Below are positions 28,575 to 41,626 of a DNA stretch of 64,000 nucleotides, one piece after another. The notes beneath the pieces are model-generated. The model saw only the letters and a program-made list of their open reading frames with translations, did not search any database and had not been told where the DNA came from. Location: the NCBI GenBank assembly GCA_009733775.1, contig WOGZ01000053.1, forward strand, positions 83,592 through 147,591, written 5' to 3'. The number at the start of each line of letters is the position of its first letter. Position 1 is the first letter of the stretch. The position numbers and the translations under genes were made by a program. This DNA comes from Alectoria sarmentosa. Its lineage: Eukaryota > Ascomycota > Lecanoromycetes > Lecanorales > Parmeliaceae.

Positions 28575-31500
28575 TTTATTAAAAATCTTTCACGTTTTCG
28601 AAAACGATAATGCGCTTATTGATCGTTTCATTTTATTATATTTTCTTTTAACAAAAATCTTTCTTTTTAACGATTTTTTCAATCGTGAACGATTTAATAT
28701 TTTAAAAAAAAGATTGACGTGTCTTAAAGCAATTCGTTTTTTCGATTTTAATAAAATCGAAATTGAACGAAGTGAATTTGATGTTTTGAAATAAGATTTA
28801 TCGATGTTCTCGAATTCGAGAATTTGATTAAAAACATATAATGAAATAAAAAAATTGCTTTTTTTCGTTAAAGCGTTAAAAAATTTAAAAGAATAAATGC
28901 GAGAATACGAACGAAAATGTGTTTTAATAATAAAAGATTCGAAATAATAAAATGAATTTTGAGAATATTTTGAAAAGTAATATGATGTTTAAATGTTAAA
29001 ACATTTTATCAACATATTTTTGAAATTAACATTTATTTAAAATCGATAATTCAAATTTTAATGTCGATTGCGATGATTTTAAAATCGATTAATCATTCAA
29101 ATTTTTCAAAACTTTCAAGGTTTTTTTTACGATTTTCGTATTTAAATATTCTTTTAATCGTTTTAGAATTTTTTTTATTAAATTTTTAAATAATTTCGCT
29201 AATTGATATAATGATTTTTTTCAAAATTTTATATAAAATAAAATTCTTCGTTTTCATCTTTTTTCATTAATTATCGCGCGTTTTTTTTTATATATTCGAA
29301 CGAGAATTTTTTTTCGCATCATGTTTTAATTTTTGATTTTCGAATATAAAAATTCGTTTAATATTTCGTAAAATTAAATGCTTTCATTAAACGTGATTTA
29401 TCATTTTTAAAAATGTTTTATATAAATTTTCGATTAACGATTTTAAAATTTGAAGTCTTTTTTAAAACTTTATTTTTTTATTTTTTGATTTTGAAATAAA
29501 AAATTTTAAAATGAATTTTTCGAAAATCGATTTAAAATTTAACGATTTTGATTTCATTTTAATTGCGAAATCTTCGATCACGTCGTTAAAGTCAATTATT
29601 TATAACGAAATTGTTACAATTTTTAAAGCATTATTTATTTTAAATTCAATACTTTATTTCTTTTTTTTTTATCAACGAGATTTCGTTATAATATATCTTT
29701 AAATTTAATAAATTCGTTTTTTTTCTTTTCGAAATTATCGTTTTTTTCGTTATTTTTTTTGATTTTAAATAAAAAAATTGTATTCGATTTCGATTTAAAT
29801 TTTTTAATCTTCGAAATTGAATTAAAAACATCAACTTTTTTTTTATTTCTCGAAAATTTAATCATAATATTTGAAAACATTTTTTATAACGTATTTAAAT
29901 TTTTCGTTAAATAAAATATCGATTTATTAACAATATTAATATTCGAGATTTTTAAATTTTCGATCGACGAATCGTAATTATTATTTTAAATCGTGCATTT
30001 TTATTTTTAATGAATTATTTGATTTTTATTTAATAGTATATTGTTTACAATGTGAATAATATTATATTTCAAATTAACGTTCACATTTTTAATGTCAAAA
30101 AATTGATAAATTTTGAATGTTATTTAATAAAATCACTTTTCGAAATTATTAAACGCTTTAAAGGTTTTTTTCTTATATAAATAAAAAAAATTTAAATATT
30201 TATGAAAAATTGCGAAATACGCGGTTTTTCGCTCAATCTTAATTAAATTTGATTTCATAATCTTTATTATTTAAACGTCGAACAAATTTAAATTTATTAA
30301 CGAAAACAATTTTATATTATTTGCGTTTATTTTATTTAAAGATTTATTAATTTTCAATAACGATTTATTATAATTAAATTTTAATATCGTTGAATTTTCG
30401 TTTATTTATCGCTTTAATATTTGCGAGATTATAAATTAATTTTTTTTTATCGTTTTCTTCTTTTTTTTATTTTTCGCTCTTTTATTTTTCGTTATAATTT
30501 TTATTAAAAAATCGTTTATGTATTCTTTTTTATAATTAATATTATATAAAAAAAAAATATCGATTAACAATTTAAAAAGCGAATCGAGATGATTATAAAA
30601 ATCATTTTGAAAAAAAAGGTTTAGATTTTTAATTTTTTTAATACGTGAAAAAATGTGAAATGTGAAAAACGATTTTCGAGCATTGCAATTCAATATTAAA
30701 AAAAAGATATTTTTATATTAAAATTAATTAATAATCGAATCTTTTTATTGTTTAGATTTAATTTAATTAATAATAAAAACGATTTTTTTCAAAATGAGTT
30801 TATAATCAAAATAATGATTTGAAATGCGTTTAATTTAATTTCAAAAAATAATTTTTTAAATAATGAAATTCGTTATTTCTTTTTTAACGAATCGTTTATT
30901 AATAATTTTTTTTTTAAATTTATCATTTTTTGAAATTGCGTTTTTGTAATTTTAAAATATGATGTTTATAAATAATATTCGATTAATAAAAAATTTGATT
31001 TATTTTGTTTACGTCTCAATTTAAAATTAATCAAAATGAAAATTAATGAGAAATTAAAATAAATTTCGCATTTTTAATTCAAATTTATAAAATTATAAAA
31101 TCAAAATATAAATTATATAAAATGTGTTTATCAAAAAAGAAATGAAATGAATTGCGAGATGAAAAAATATTAATTTTTAAAACAAAATTCTCTCGATTTC
31201 GAGCATTATTTAAATAATAATAATATGTGTATTAAATAAATTTTCGTAATTAAAAACCTCATCTTTTTATTTATAAGAATTTAAATTCGTAAATTTTTAT
31301 TATTATTTTTTAACGTTCAATTTGACGAAAAGAAATTAAGATTTTATAATTTTAATATTTCTTTCGACATTTTTTAAATTTTTTTTTATCTCTTTTCTTT
31401 TGAAACTTTTTTATCAAAATCTTTTTATATTTTCGATTATATTTTTTTATAAACTTCTTCGTTTTATCAAAATCTTTTATATTATATTAAATATTATAAA

Positions 31501-32474
31501 TCGATTCTCAATTTTTTTATTTCATTAAATATTATACGATCTTTTTTTTTTAACGTGAACTTTTATCTCGCGAATAAATCTTTTATTAATCAATAAATCT
31601 CTTAATTTTATGTTTATTTTTGATCGTTAATTCATTTTTATCAATTATTAATTCTTGATCTTTTTCTCTCGATCTTCGATATAAATCTTTTTTTTTTAAT
31701 ACGTATTCGAACATAACGATCGAGAAAATTGAATAAACTTTTTAAATTTTCGAAAATTTCAATTCATAAATTAAGTTTTCTCATTATTTAAAAATTCGAA
31801 AAGGTTTTATTTTTTAATTAAATAACTTAATATTCTTCAATTTAAAAAATTTATATTCCTGATAAAATTTTATATATATCTTATTATCAAATTTTATAAT
31901 TAAAAACTTATGTTTTTTATTATATTTGATTTTCATTTTCGCGATAATGAAAACAAAAAAATCGATAATTTTTTAACGATTTCGATTTTTATCGTCAATT
32001 ATATCGATTTATTTTTTAATAACGACGTTATTAATATTTATTTTATTATTCAATTTCATTTTATAAACGATTTCATTAACAATTTTTTTTATTAAAACAT
32101 TAATTAAATTGTTTAAAATTTCTTTTAAAGTAATAAAAATTTATTTTACGAAATGTTAAAATGATAAACAATATAAAAATATAATATAATTTTTATAATT
32201 TTTATAATTTTTTTAAATTGTTCGTCAATTTGTGAATAATAAATTATAAAAATCATTAATTCAATTTTTAAAATAATGAAAATGATTTTTTAAAAATCGA
32301 AAAGAAACTTCGAATCGCGATTCGAGATAATGATTCATGAAATTTTTTAATTCGTAAAAATTTTCAATAACGTTATCGCTTATTTTATTACATTTTAAAT
32401 TATTTTTTCGATAACGCTCATTATTTTTTTCGAGAATTTGTATATTATATTCATTAAAACGTCGTTTTCGTTTT

Positions 32475-32720
32475 TTAAAAAAAAAAAGTTAAAATGAAAT
32501 TTATTGTGATCGTATGAAAATTTGCAAACGAAATTATTATCGATTTTAAAAATTTATAAAACGCGTGTTTAATAATTTGATTCAATTGACATTGCGAATA
32601 ATATAATATATATTTTTTAAATTTTCGAATTAAATGTTTCATGTAATAATTTTCGACGATTCGTTTATAAATTTTATAAAAATCGTCGTGATTTTGACAA
32701 TTATATGTTAATTCGAACAT
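32475..32720 (-). pseudogene. Element C integrase N-terminal domain relic
   Basis: An 81-codon minus-strand frame reads FELTYNCQNHDDFYKIYKRI, then VENYYMKHLIRKFKKYI, SQCQLNQIIKH and FHTITINFIL. It matches the Gypsy integrase zinc-binding region and the start of the catalytic core (family: YYIRHLxxxLRxYxxxCPxCQLNQTxRH and PFHTITIDFIL). The conserved core Asp (IDF) is now Asn, and the first Cys of CPxC is lost. The frame is uninterrupted by chance over this stretch but not functional. Confidence 0.85.
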
Positions 32721-33075
32721 TTTTTATTTCATGTTTTTAAAAATGTAAAAACGTTTTTTAAAATTAAATGAATCGCGATAATAAACGAGCTTTTTTTATT
32801 ACACGAATTGAATATTTAAAAACTTTATTATTTTCACGGATTTTTCGTTTTTCAAAAAACGATTTCTTTTTCGCAATAAGAATTCATAAATCTTGAATTA
32901 TTTCTTATTTTTTTTATACGCTTTTTCAAATTTAAATCGATAATTTTTAAACATTTTTATCGAAATAAAAACATAAATATTAATTTTATTAAACATATCG
33001 AATTCGTTAATTTCGTATTTCTTCTCTCATTTATAAAAAAGCCTAAAAAAAACATTTAAAATCACATTTTATTTT

Positions 33076-33276
33076 TCAAATTTTCATCGCACATTTAAAT
33101 TGAATTGCGAAACGTATTAAAAAATTTATATAAATCATAAATTTATTCGATTCGAGAACAAAAAAAAAAATGTAATTTATTATATAATATTTATGATAAC
33201 AGAATAATTCATAAAAATGATCATTTTTTTTTCGAATCTTTAATTCAACATATAAAAAATCTTTTTTAACATTCAT
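33076..33276 (-). pseudogene. Element C pol fragment between RT and integrase (unassigned)
   Basis: An open 66-codon minus-strand stretch lies between the RT and integrase relics, where the RNase H/connection part of Gypsy Pol belongs. Homologous but broken sequence occurs in element B near 17,500-17,770. I could not match residues confidently to RNase H motifs, so the assignment is by position only. Confidence 0.45.
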
Positions 33277-33884
33277 ATTAAAATTACGATTTTCAATTTC
33301 ATGAATTAATATTTTAATTTCATAAAATTCAAAAATTTCGATAAAAATATAATAAATTGAATATTAATTTTTGAAAAAAAGTTTTCTTAAAGATCATCGA
33401 GAACGTGATATAAAATTATTTTAAATTTATATCTTTTAAATTCGTCGAGATCAACATAAAGTTAACGTATCGAATCATAATAATAAAAATAAATTTTCGT
33501 GATTAAGATTTTTTAAAAAATCTTAAAAGCCTTTTTTTTTTTTTTAATAAAAATTATTTTAATGCTTTTAACATATTTTTTTCGAATTCGATTTTTTTAT
33601 ATAAATAAGCGTTTAAAAAGTTTAATTTTCAAACGTTATAATGATTCGAAGATTTAAACGAAATATTATATATTTTTTCGCAATCAATTCGTCATTTTTA
33701 TATAAATTTTTTAATTTTTTAATGTTTTTAAAAAGCATATCTCTTTGATCGCGACGACTTTGTTTTCAATAATTATAAATTTAAAATCATTTATTTTTTG
33801 ATTTAATAAAATAATAAATAAATAATTCAAATAAGATTTTTTAAATTTAAAAATAATTTTCAATTTCGCGAAAAGTCGAAAAAT

Positions 33885-34242
33885 CGTTTTTAAATGCTCG
33901 AAATGTTTTTTTGTTATTCGCGAAAAAATGATTATATCGTCGATATAACATTTTGCGAAATAACGATATTAACGTAAAAATTTATTCATTTTTCTCTGAA
34001 CATAAAACATCGAATTTTTAAATTTTATGATTATTATATTGAAATGTTCAAATTCGCGATGCAATACGACGATAAATCTTTATTAATAATTTTTTCGTAT
34101 AAAAAAAATGAAATTGATCATTGCAATTAACGACGAAAATGAAAATACATTTTTGAATTATTATAACAATATCGTTTTATAACGATAAAGAATAATTATT
34201 AAATATCGTGATTTTATTAAAACCTCGAATGTTAATAACGAC
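33885..34242 (-). pseudogene. Element C reverse transcriptase relic
   Basis: Minus-strand reading from 34,242 gives VVINIRGFNKITIFNNYSLSL (one residue dropped here: family VVDIRGLNKITxPDNYPLPLQ). It continues with CIFIFVVNCNDQFHFFYTKK. The catalytic box is an intact YIDD at 33,936-33,947, followed by IIIFSRITKKHFEHLKTIF. Despite the intact YIDD, the frame has stops and the PLPLQ and other conserved residues are lost. Confidence 0.85.
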
Positions 34243-35656
34243 TTTTTCTTTTCATTCGAAAACCTTTTTCGAATTCACGTATATAATTTTATATATAACG
34301 AAAACTAAAAAAGCAAAAAACGTTAATTTCAAAAATTAATTCATTTTCCCCTAAATATGCATTTTATCGAATTTTTCATCGATCAATTTTTTAATTTTCG
34401 AAATAAATAAATACATTTTATTTTTCAACTTCGTTATCGAGAATTATCAATTTATGATAATAAACATTTATATTCATTCGAATTCGAATAAATCGATCAT
34501 ATTTTCGATATTTTTTCAAATTTAAAAATTTTTCTTCACGATTTGACGCATAACATTTATATATTTTTATTTATTATAAATCGTTATTTCGTTTAAAAGC
34601 TGAATTTTCAAAAAGAAATCGATTAAAAAAATTTTAAATGTTGATTTCGAATTTAATAAATTCATAAATTTCATAATTATAAATTTTTTATTTTTAAAGG
34701 TCTTTGCTATTAAAGAATAATTTTTCAAATCAATTTAATAATTTTTTTGAATTTTATATTTTGTGATAATGTTTATTTTTTAATGATGAAAAATTAAAAA
34801 CGAATATATAAAATCATTTTAAACATTTATGAAATCAAAATTTACGTTCACGAAATAAAAATACACTTTTTTCATTTTTTAATCTAAAAATAAAATCTCG
34901 ATCGAGAAAAGAATCTTTATCGCGTAAAAAAATATTCACGATTTTCATTATTTTAAATAAAATCATTTGTTTGCGTTTCGAATATACGATTTTTCGAATT
35001 CGCATATTATTTTAAACGATAATTTAAATAAAGACGACGACATTTTCGCATTTTGTGAAAATTATCTTCTCTTTCGAAATGTCGATAATTACGTTTTTAA
35101 AATCGAGAATATTTATATCAATTAAAAAATTCGTTTTTAAATTATTCATTACGTGAATATTTTTGATAAATTTTATAAAAATTGAAATTTCATCGTTTTC
35201 TCTTTTTATAAAAAATAAAAAATTGAATTATTCGTTAATGAAATGTTTATTGAAATCAATTCTTCGTAAAATTATTAAAATTTCATATTTATTCAATTTG
35301 AATTCGAGAAATAATTTTCTCAAAAAAAGTTTATTAATTATATTTATAAAACATTTCGTATTTAAATATTCAAATTTTAACGACGTTTTTATTATAAAAT
35401 TTATCAATTTTATAAAATAATATTATAATCGAAAAATTATATCGAAAATAAAAAAAAATAATGTTGAAAATTCGATTATATATAATAATTTTGAATTTAT
35501 GATCGTAAAAACGATTTCAAGTTTCTTTGAAAAATCAAGATTCTTTTGAAAATGCTTTCGAGAATTAAAATCTTTTTAAAAATGTTTTCGAAAATAAGAT
35601 TTGATTTTAATGTGAGCGTATAATAAATTGTTTAAAAAAAAGTTCTTTTTGCAAAT

Positions 35657-36064
35657 ATGACATTGAAATTTTTTCTTTTTCTTTTTAATGATGATATAAT
35701 ACGTCACGAATACGAATTTAACATTAATTTCGTTATTTTTAAAATCTTTTTTTTTTTTAATAAAAATCTTTTTATTCGCATCGTGAAATTGTTTTTCGTT
35801 TTTATAATATATATAAAAATTTTAATAATTAATATTTTTATGATAATTCTTAAAATTATAATTCTCGTTAAAAAAATCATTAAAATACGCCTTTTGAGAA
35901 ATCTTGAAAAGCGACATTTTCGTAAATTTTTGATTTTTATACGATCTTTGATTTTTTCAATACGATTTTTATTGATAAAAAGGTTAATCATCATGATTCG
36001 AATAATTGTTTTCATAATTTTAACGATAATTGTTCGATTAAACATTTTTTGTCATAATCATTAA
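35657..36064 (+). other. Longest open frame in the AT-rich blocks; judged spurious
   Basis: This 135-codon plus-strand frame and an overlapping 113-codon minus-strand frame (35,704-36,045) are both rich in Ile, Leu, Phe and Lys. They lie in the gag side of element C, whose coding strand is minus. Composition of this kind follows from AT-rich sequence alone. The minus frame could be a gag or protease remnant, but no motif was found. Confidence 0.3.
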
Positions 36065-37448
36065 TGATTATTTTAAAACGAATAAAACGTTTTTTAATTA
36101 TATAAGCGATAACACGAACTTTGATACTTGTCTTTATATAATTTAAAAAAAAAAGTTTAATTTAATTGTGAATAAGTTTTTGTTTATTCGTTTAATGTTT
36201 ATTATTAAAAATCGTAAATTTGTTAAGCGTATTAAAGATATATAAAAAAATTCGATTATTATTAATTTTCGTAAATCGAATATAATGATGTCGATTAATA
36301 AATACGAGTATCGAATTTATAAGAATTCGACATCATAAAAAAACGTAAAAAAAAAAAAAATCGTTATAACGTTTTTTAATATTCATTTTGTTTTTCTTTA
36401 AGCAGAGATTTATCTTTATTAAATCATTATTTTCGATTTCGCTTTCGATTTTTTTTTTGTTTCGTTCTCGAATTTTTTTTCGCATATCTTTATATTATGT
36501 TTTCTTTTATTAATGAATATGATATTAAAAAAAAAATTTATTATCAAGTTTTTTCGTAAATTGTCAAAGCGTGATTAGAAAAGTTGAGAAAAAAATCGAA
36601 ATTTATAAATTCATATTTAAATGATTTTATATTCAAATAACTTATATATGCTTATCGAAAATCCTTATTTATATTACATATTTAAAAACGCTTTATATAT
36701 AATTTGCGAGATTTCTTTTATTTTCGACATTAATGAAAATGTATATTTATTTAATAAATTAATTTAATGTCGAAAATATTAATATTTTAAACCGATTTTG
36801 AAATCGAATAAAAATTCTTTTAAAATCGTTTTATAATTGCATTATAACATTCTTTTTATTTTAAAAAAATGTATTTAATTATTAAAATAAAATGAATTTT
36901 CGAAAATAAATCGAAAGATTTATTCGCACGATATCTTTTTTTTAATCATAACGTAATCTTTTATTCGATGATAAAAAGAATATATTTCACGATAAATCGT
37001 TTTTTTATTATTGAAAATGATGTTTTTAATGTTATAAGATTTTTTGAAATTCAAATGAAAGAAATTCAAATTTGAAACACGAAATTCGTCTTTGACATTT
37101 TTTTACGTTTGCTTTAAAAGATTTAATTTTTTCGATATTTTTTGCGATTTAAACGAATTTGCGAATTTCGTAGAAAATTATAAATTCGAAAATATTATCT
37201 GCATTGCTTATAATATAACATTTCACATATTTTAATTCACATTTATTAATGTTAAGGATAACGATTATTAAAATTTTATCGAATTAATATATTTATTTTG
37301 ATTAAACGTTTTAAATTAATAAAAAGCGTTTCGATTATTTAAATTATTTTTAAAATCGAATCCTGAAAAAAGAGAACGTAAAAATTATTTTTTATTTTTT
37401 ATTATAATGTTAAAAATAGTCCGATTAAATGAAAAAGATTTTTTTAAT

Positions 37449-37616
37449 GATTTCGAAATTTTAAATTTGAAAATTGAAAAAATCGACGAAAAAAGAAAAG
37501 ACAATATTTTTTTATCTTTATTTTTTTCATTTGACTTCGATATTTTAAACTCGAAAATTAAAAAAATTAACGAAATAAAAAAAGATAATCTTTTGTCTTT
37601 ATTAAGCAAAAAAGAA
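37449..37616. repeat. 84-bp tandem duplication in element C
   Basis: Units start with GATTTCGAAATTTTAAA at 37,449 and GACTTCGATATTTTAAAC at 37,533, followed by similar Lys/Asp-rich tracts. The period is 84, a multiple of three. Both strands are open here (37,407-37,676 plus; 37,385-37,609 minus). It sits on the gag side next to the LTR, as the 60-bp repeat does in element B. Confidence 0.7.
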
Positions 37617-38412
37617 ACTTTTTCGATTTCGAAACGAAATATCTCGAAAGGTCGCGAAATAATTTCGCTCTTTTAAATATTATTTAAAAATGAAATTGAT
37701 AATCGAAAAAAAGAAATATGAGATGTTATTTTTATCAAAAATGAATCTTAAAATCTTTAAAAGATTCGAATTTTTTAATTAAATGTTCAAAAAGCAATTT
37801 ATAAAAAAGATCGATTAATTATTTAATTTGATGATTAAAAATGAGATTTTAAAAACGTTGATCGAATTTTGACACATTCATCGATAAAAAAGTTTAAAAC
37901 GCTTTTATTAATCTTTAAAGATTTAAAATTGTTTTTCACGATTTGAAATATAAATCGACGAACGTCTTAATTAAAAAAAATCGTGAAAGCGTATTCATTT
38001 TAAAAAAAGTTCTCAAATTAAAAATCGAGAATAATAACCTTTCGAAACATAAAATTCAAAACAAAAATAAAATTCAATGTTTTAAATATAAAAATATAAC
38101 GAATTGAGAAAAAAAATAATAAAAGAAATTTTTCTCGACGGAGAAAATAAGAAGCATTTATTTTACGTAATCGTCTCGAATTATAAAAATCGATAATTCG
38201 ATTTCGATTCGAAGTTCGAGATTCGAAATTCGAAACCCGAAATATGAAATTCAATATAAAAGAGAATTTAATATAAAATAAAGTGAAAATTAAAACGAGA
38301 AATGCTCGTTTTGAAATTCGATTTTAATGAAAAAGAATTTTAATGCTTAAAAGCTGATGATTATGTCGAAAAACTAATATTTGAAATTAATAACATTAAA
38401 ACGAACATTTAA

Positions 38413-38621
38413 TGTTGCTATCAACTGATAAGGTTTTTAATAAAAATGAGATTTTTATATTACGAAACGATTTTTTTCATATATGAAAACAAAAGGACAA
38501 AAGAGAATAAAAAAAACAAGTTATGTTATTGAATATGTGATGATTCTTATATTCTTTATATTAAAAAAGTTACGCTATATTAAATGTCAAGCTATTTAAC
38601 AAACAATCATAATAAATTTTC
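38413..38621 (-). repeat. Element C LTR, right copy
   Basis: Starts TGTTGCTATCAACTGATAAGG and pairs with 28,357-28,574. It retains more C and G than the left copy. The end is placed at a CA near 38,621 but is uncertain. Confidence 0.72.
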
Positions 38622-38869
38622 AGAAATATAAAAAAATTAAGGCGTTATAATGAATGTATTTAAAAAAGAATAAATGTTTATTTTATTGAAGTTAGAGATT
38701 ATAATTAAGTCGTCGCGTGTGTATTCGATTAATTAAAAAAATCGAAATGTTATTAATTTCACATTTGATAAGCTTTATGTTCAAAATAAGATAAAATAAT
38801 CAAATTAATTTATTTTATATAATTATTTTATGTTTATAATTTGAAAATAGTTATTTAACGATAGCAAAA

Positions 38870-39250
38870 AAGGTCAAATAATCGTCGATATATATGAATT
38901 TAATAAGATCACAAAATTCGATGTTTATTCGTTATTTTTTTAATTAAATATTATAATAACGATAATCGAAGCGTTATATATTTTCACAATTGATAATAAT
39001 AATTATTTTCATTAATTTCGTATTCGTTATAAAAATCGATATAAATTTATAATAATATTTTATCGAGGTTAAAAGCAATTTAATGTAACTTTTATAAAAT
39101 ATAAAAAATCGTTATTTTATATATAACGATAAATTAATTATTTATTAAAATCATTACGTGACTTTATTAAAGTTTATATCGACGATATAATAATTTTTTT
39201 CAAAATTTTATCAAAACATTTAAAGCATTTACGAAAGTTTTTCATTTTAT
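38870..39250 (+). pseudogene. Element D reverse transcriptase relic
   Basis: Plus-strand reading gives VDIYEFNKITKFDVYSLFF (family: VVDIRELNKITxxDxYPLPLQ) near 38,885. The catalytic box YIDD is intact at 39,175-39,186, followed by IIIFFKILSKHLKHLRKFF. It lies just right of element C, which interrupted the element upstream of RT. Confidence 0.8.
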
Positions 39251-40504
39251 TTTGATAACGTCGAATTTGTTTAAATTCTAAAAAGTTTTTTTTAAGATAT
39301 TCTTTTGTGATATTGTTAAATTAACGAGTTAATTTTTTAAATTTATCGATATTAAAAGAAAAGCTTATTATTATAACATCGTTACATTTTTCGATATCTT
39401 TTTATAAATTAAAAACATTTTTTGATCTTACGAGTTGATTACGATTATCGATTTTTCGTTATATTTAACGTATTAATGTTTTATAAATACGCAAAACGAA
39501 ATTTACAAAAGCATTTTTTAAAGAATTTAAAGAACATATACGCAAATAACAATTTAACATTTTTTATTATAATTTTATGAAAACAAAGATAAAAGTTTTT
39601 AAAAACCTTTAAAAAGCTTTTATTAATTTAACGTTTTTAATTTATTACGTTTTTAATTTATTACGATTTTAATCGTAAATTTTATATTAATTTTGATGTT
39701 TTTAAAAAATGAGATTTCGTTATCATAATTTATCACGTCGTTAATAATTTTGAATTTTTTTTTTCACGTATTAATGTGTAATTTATTATCTTTTTCAGCA
39801 AAATATTTAATTAAATCGAATAAAATTATTAATTTATAAAGTTAAAAGTTATTAATATAATTTAAATTATTAAAAAAATGCGATATATAATCGAATTTAT
39901 CAAAAAGTCATTTATAATAATATATATAAATTATTTTATTGCTATATTTATATTTCGTTAAATAAGTTTTATTATTTTAAATATTAATAAGCTTAATTTA
40001 CGATTTATTTAAATATTTCAATATTTTTTTATATTTGATTTAATAATATATTATAAAATTGATAAAATAAATATTATTTTCGATATTTTATTACGATTAT
40101 AAATATTGATTATAATAATAAAAAATGAATTAAGTGTGCTCGAAGCATTATATAAATTATCGATTCACGATTTCGAAAAATCATTTATTTTATTAAACGT
40201 ATTTCGTGTCGAAATATTTGTTAATTATCACATTATTTTAATAAAAATGTTAACGAATTTTAAATCACGTCTCATTATCGAGTACGTAAAGAACTTTTAA
40301 TAAAATAAAATTTTTAACGTTATCAAAAAAATCGCTGAAGTCGTTATATTTAACACTTTTGTTAATAAATCAGAAGTTAACAACAACGACGTCGACGATA
40401 TCATTATTTAACGAATTGATTTACGATTCAAATTATGAGATAATTTCATTTATTATACGAATTTTAATAATAATAAAAAGCGCTTATATATATTTAACGC
40501 TCTC

Positions 40505-40690
40505 AAATAAGAAATCTTTGAATTAATTTATGATCGTTAACATTATAAAATTTTTTATAAAATTTATAATCGCATTGTTAATTTTTTGTATTTAAGACAT
40601 TTAATTAAATATTTATATATTTATATTGATTATTGCTTGAAATGTGAATTTAATTAAATTAAATAATATAAGTTTTATAATAATATGATT
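40505..40690 (+). pseudogene. Element D integrase zinc-binding region relic
   Basis: Plus-strand reading gives EIFELIYDR, HYKIFYKIYNRIVNFLYLRH and YLYIYIDYCLKCEFN. This matches the Gypsy HHCC domain; the final CxxC (CLKC) is preserved while Gln codons have become stops. Confidence 0.8.
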
Positions 40691-41626
40691 CTCATTAATA
40701 AATTTACAATTTCTTTTTATATTATAATAATGAATTTCATCGTCACATTATTTATAATAACGAAAAATAATTTTGATTTATTATTTATAATTATGAATAA
40801 GTTTTTTAAAAAAGTATTATTCGTTTTTAATAAAATCATTTATATAATAAACGAATAAATTAATTTAATGCTTATAGCTTTTTATTAACACGATTAAGAT
40901 ATATTTTTTATTATTATTAATAATCGTGATGTTAAATTTATATTTAAATTTTGAAAGATGATTTTTATAAAGCTCGATATCGATTTACTTATTAACATTA
41001 TTCATTATTCACAAATCGATGATTAATTAAAATACATTAATTAAACTATCGAGATAATTATTCGTTATTATGTGATTATTAATTCGAATAATAACGACGA
41101 TTGAATTTTATTATTATTTTATTTATAAAATTATTTAAATAATTTCAAAAATTAATTTATTGAGATGTTTTTAAATAAAGTGTTTTATAATTTCAATATT
41201 CGTGATATATTTAATTTTCTTTTCAACTTGTTATTAAAGCATTTTAATCGTTTATATTAATTAAAATGTGAGCAAATTGAAAAGTTTTTAATATTTATTA
41301 ATATTATAATCAAAGTTTATTATAATAAATTATATAAGTTATTAAATTTTATTAAAAAAAGTATTGTTTATTTACGTTTGCATCAAAATTACGAGATTTT
41401 AAATATTATAAATTATAAATTACATTAATAACGAGTCGATCTTTTTAAGATTTTTGATAAAATCGATTAATTAATTTATTATCTCGAATTGTTATTAATT
41501 ATAAAAATTCATTTTATAATATTAATAATTTAACTAAAATTAAATAAATAAAAAGATTTTTATAAGCGATAAAACATTATATTTATATTCGAGATAAAGA
41601 AAAACGATGTTATTAAAAATCGATAC

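Larger units (their letters stand above)
28357..38621 (-). mobile_element. Element C: Ty3/Gypsy retrotransposon nested in element D (minus strand)
   Basis: Direct repeats of about 210-218 bp at 28,357-28,574 and 38,413-38,621 share a long tract around TATTACGAAACGATTTT and another around TGTGATGATTCTTATATTC. Minus-strand RT (33,885-34,242) and integrase (32,475-32,720) lie between them in Gypsy order. It is homologous internally to element B (for example 36,560-36,840 against 21,050-21,360). I could not settle the 3' end or the target duplication: the 5-mer before the left copy is CAAAT, and GAAAT follows a CA at 38,621-38,622, one mismatch away. Length is about 10.3 kb; about 4 kb lies between integrase and the 3' LTR. 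Confidence 0.75.

Noticed and set aside
35657..36064. A 135-codon plus-strand ORF overlapping a 113-codon minus-strand ORF
   Set aside because: Both are dominated by Ile, Leu, Phe, Lys and Asn, as AT-rich sequence yields by chance. They lie within element C and show no motif.
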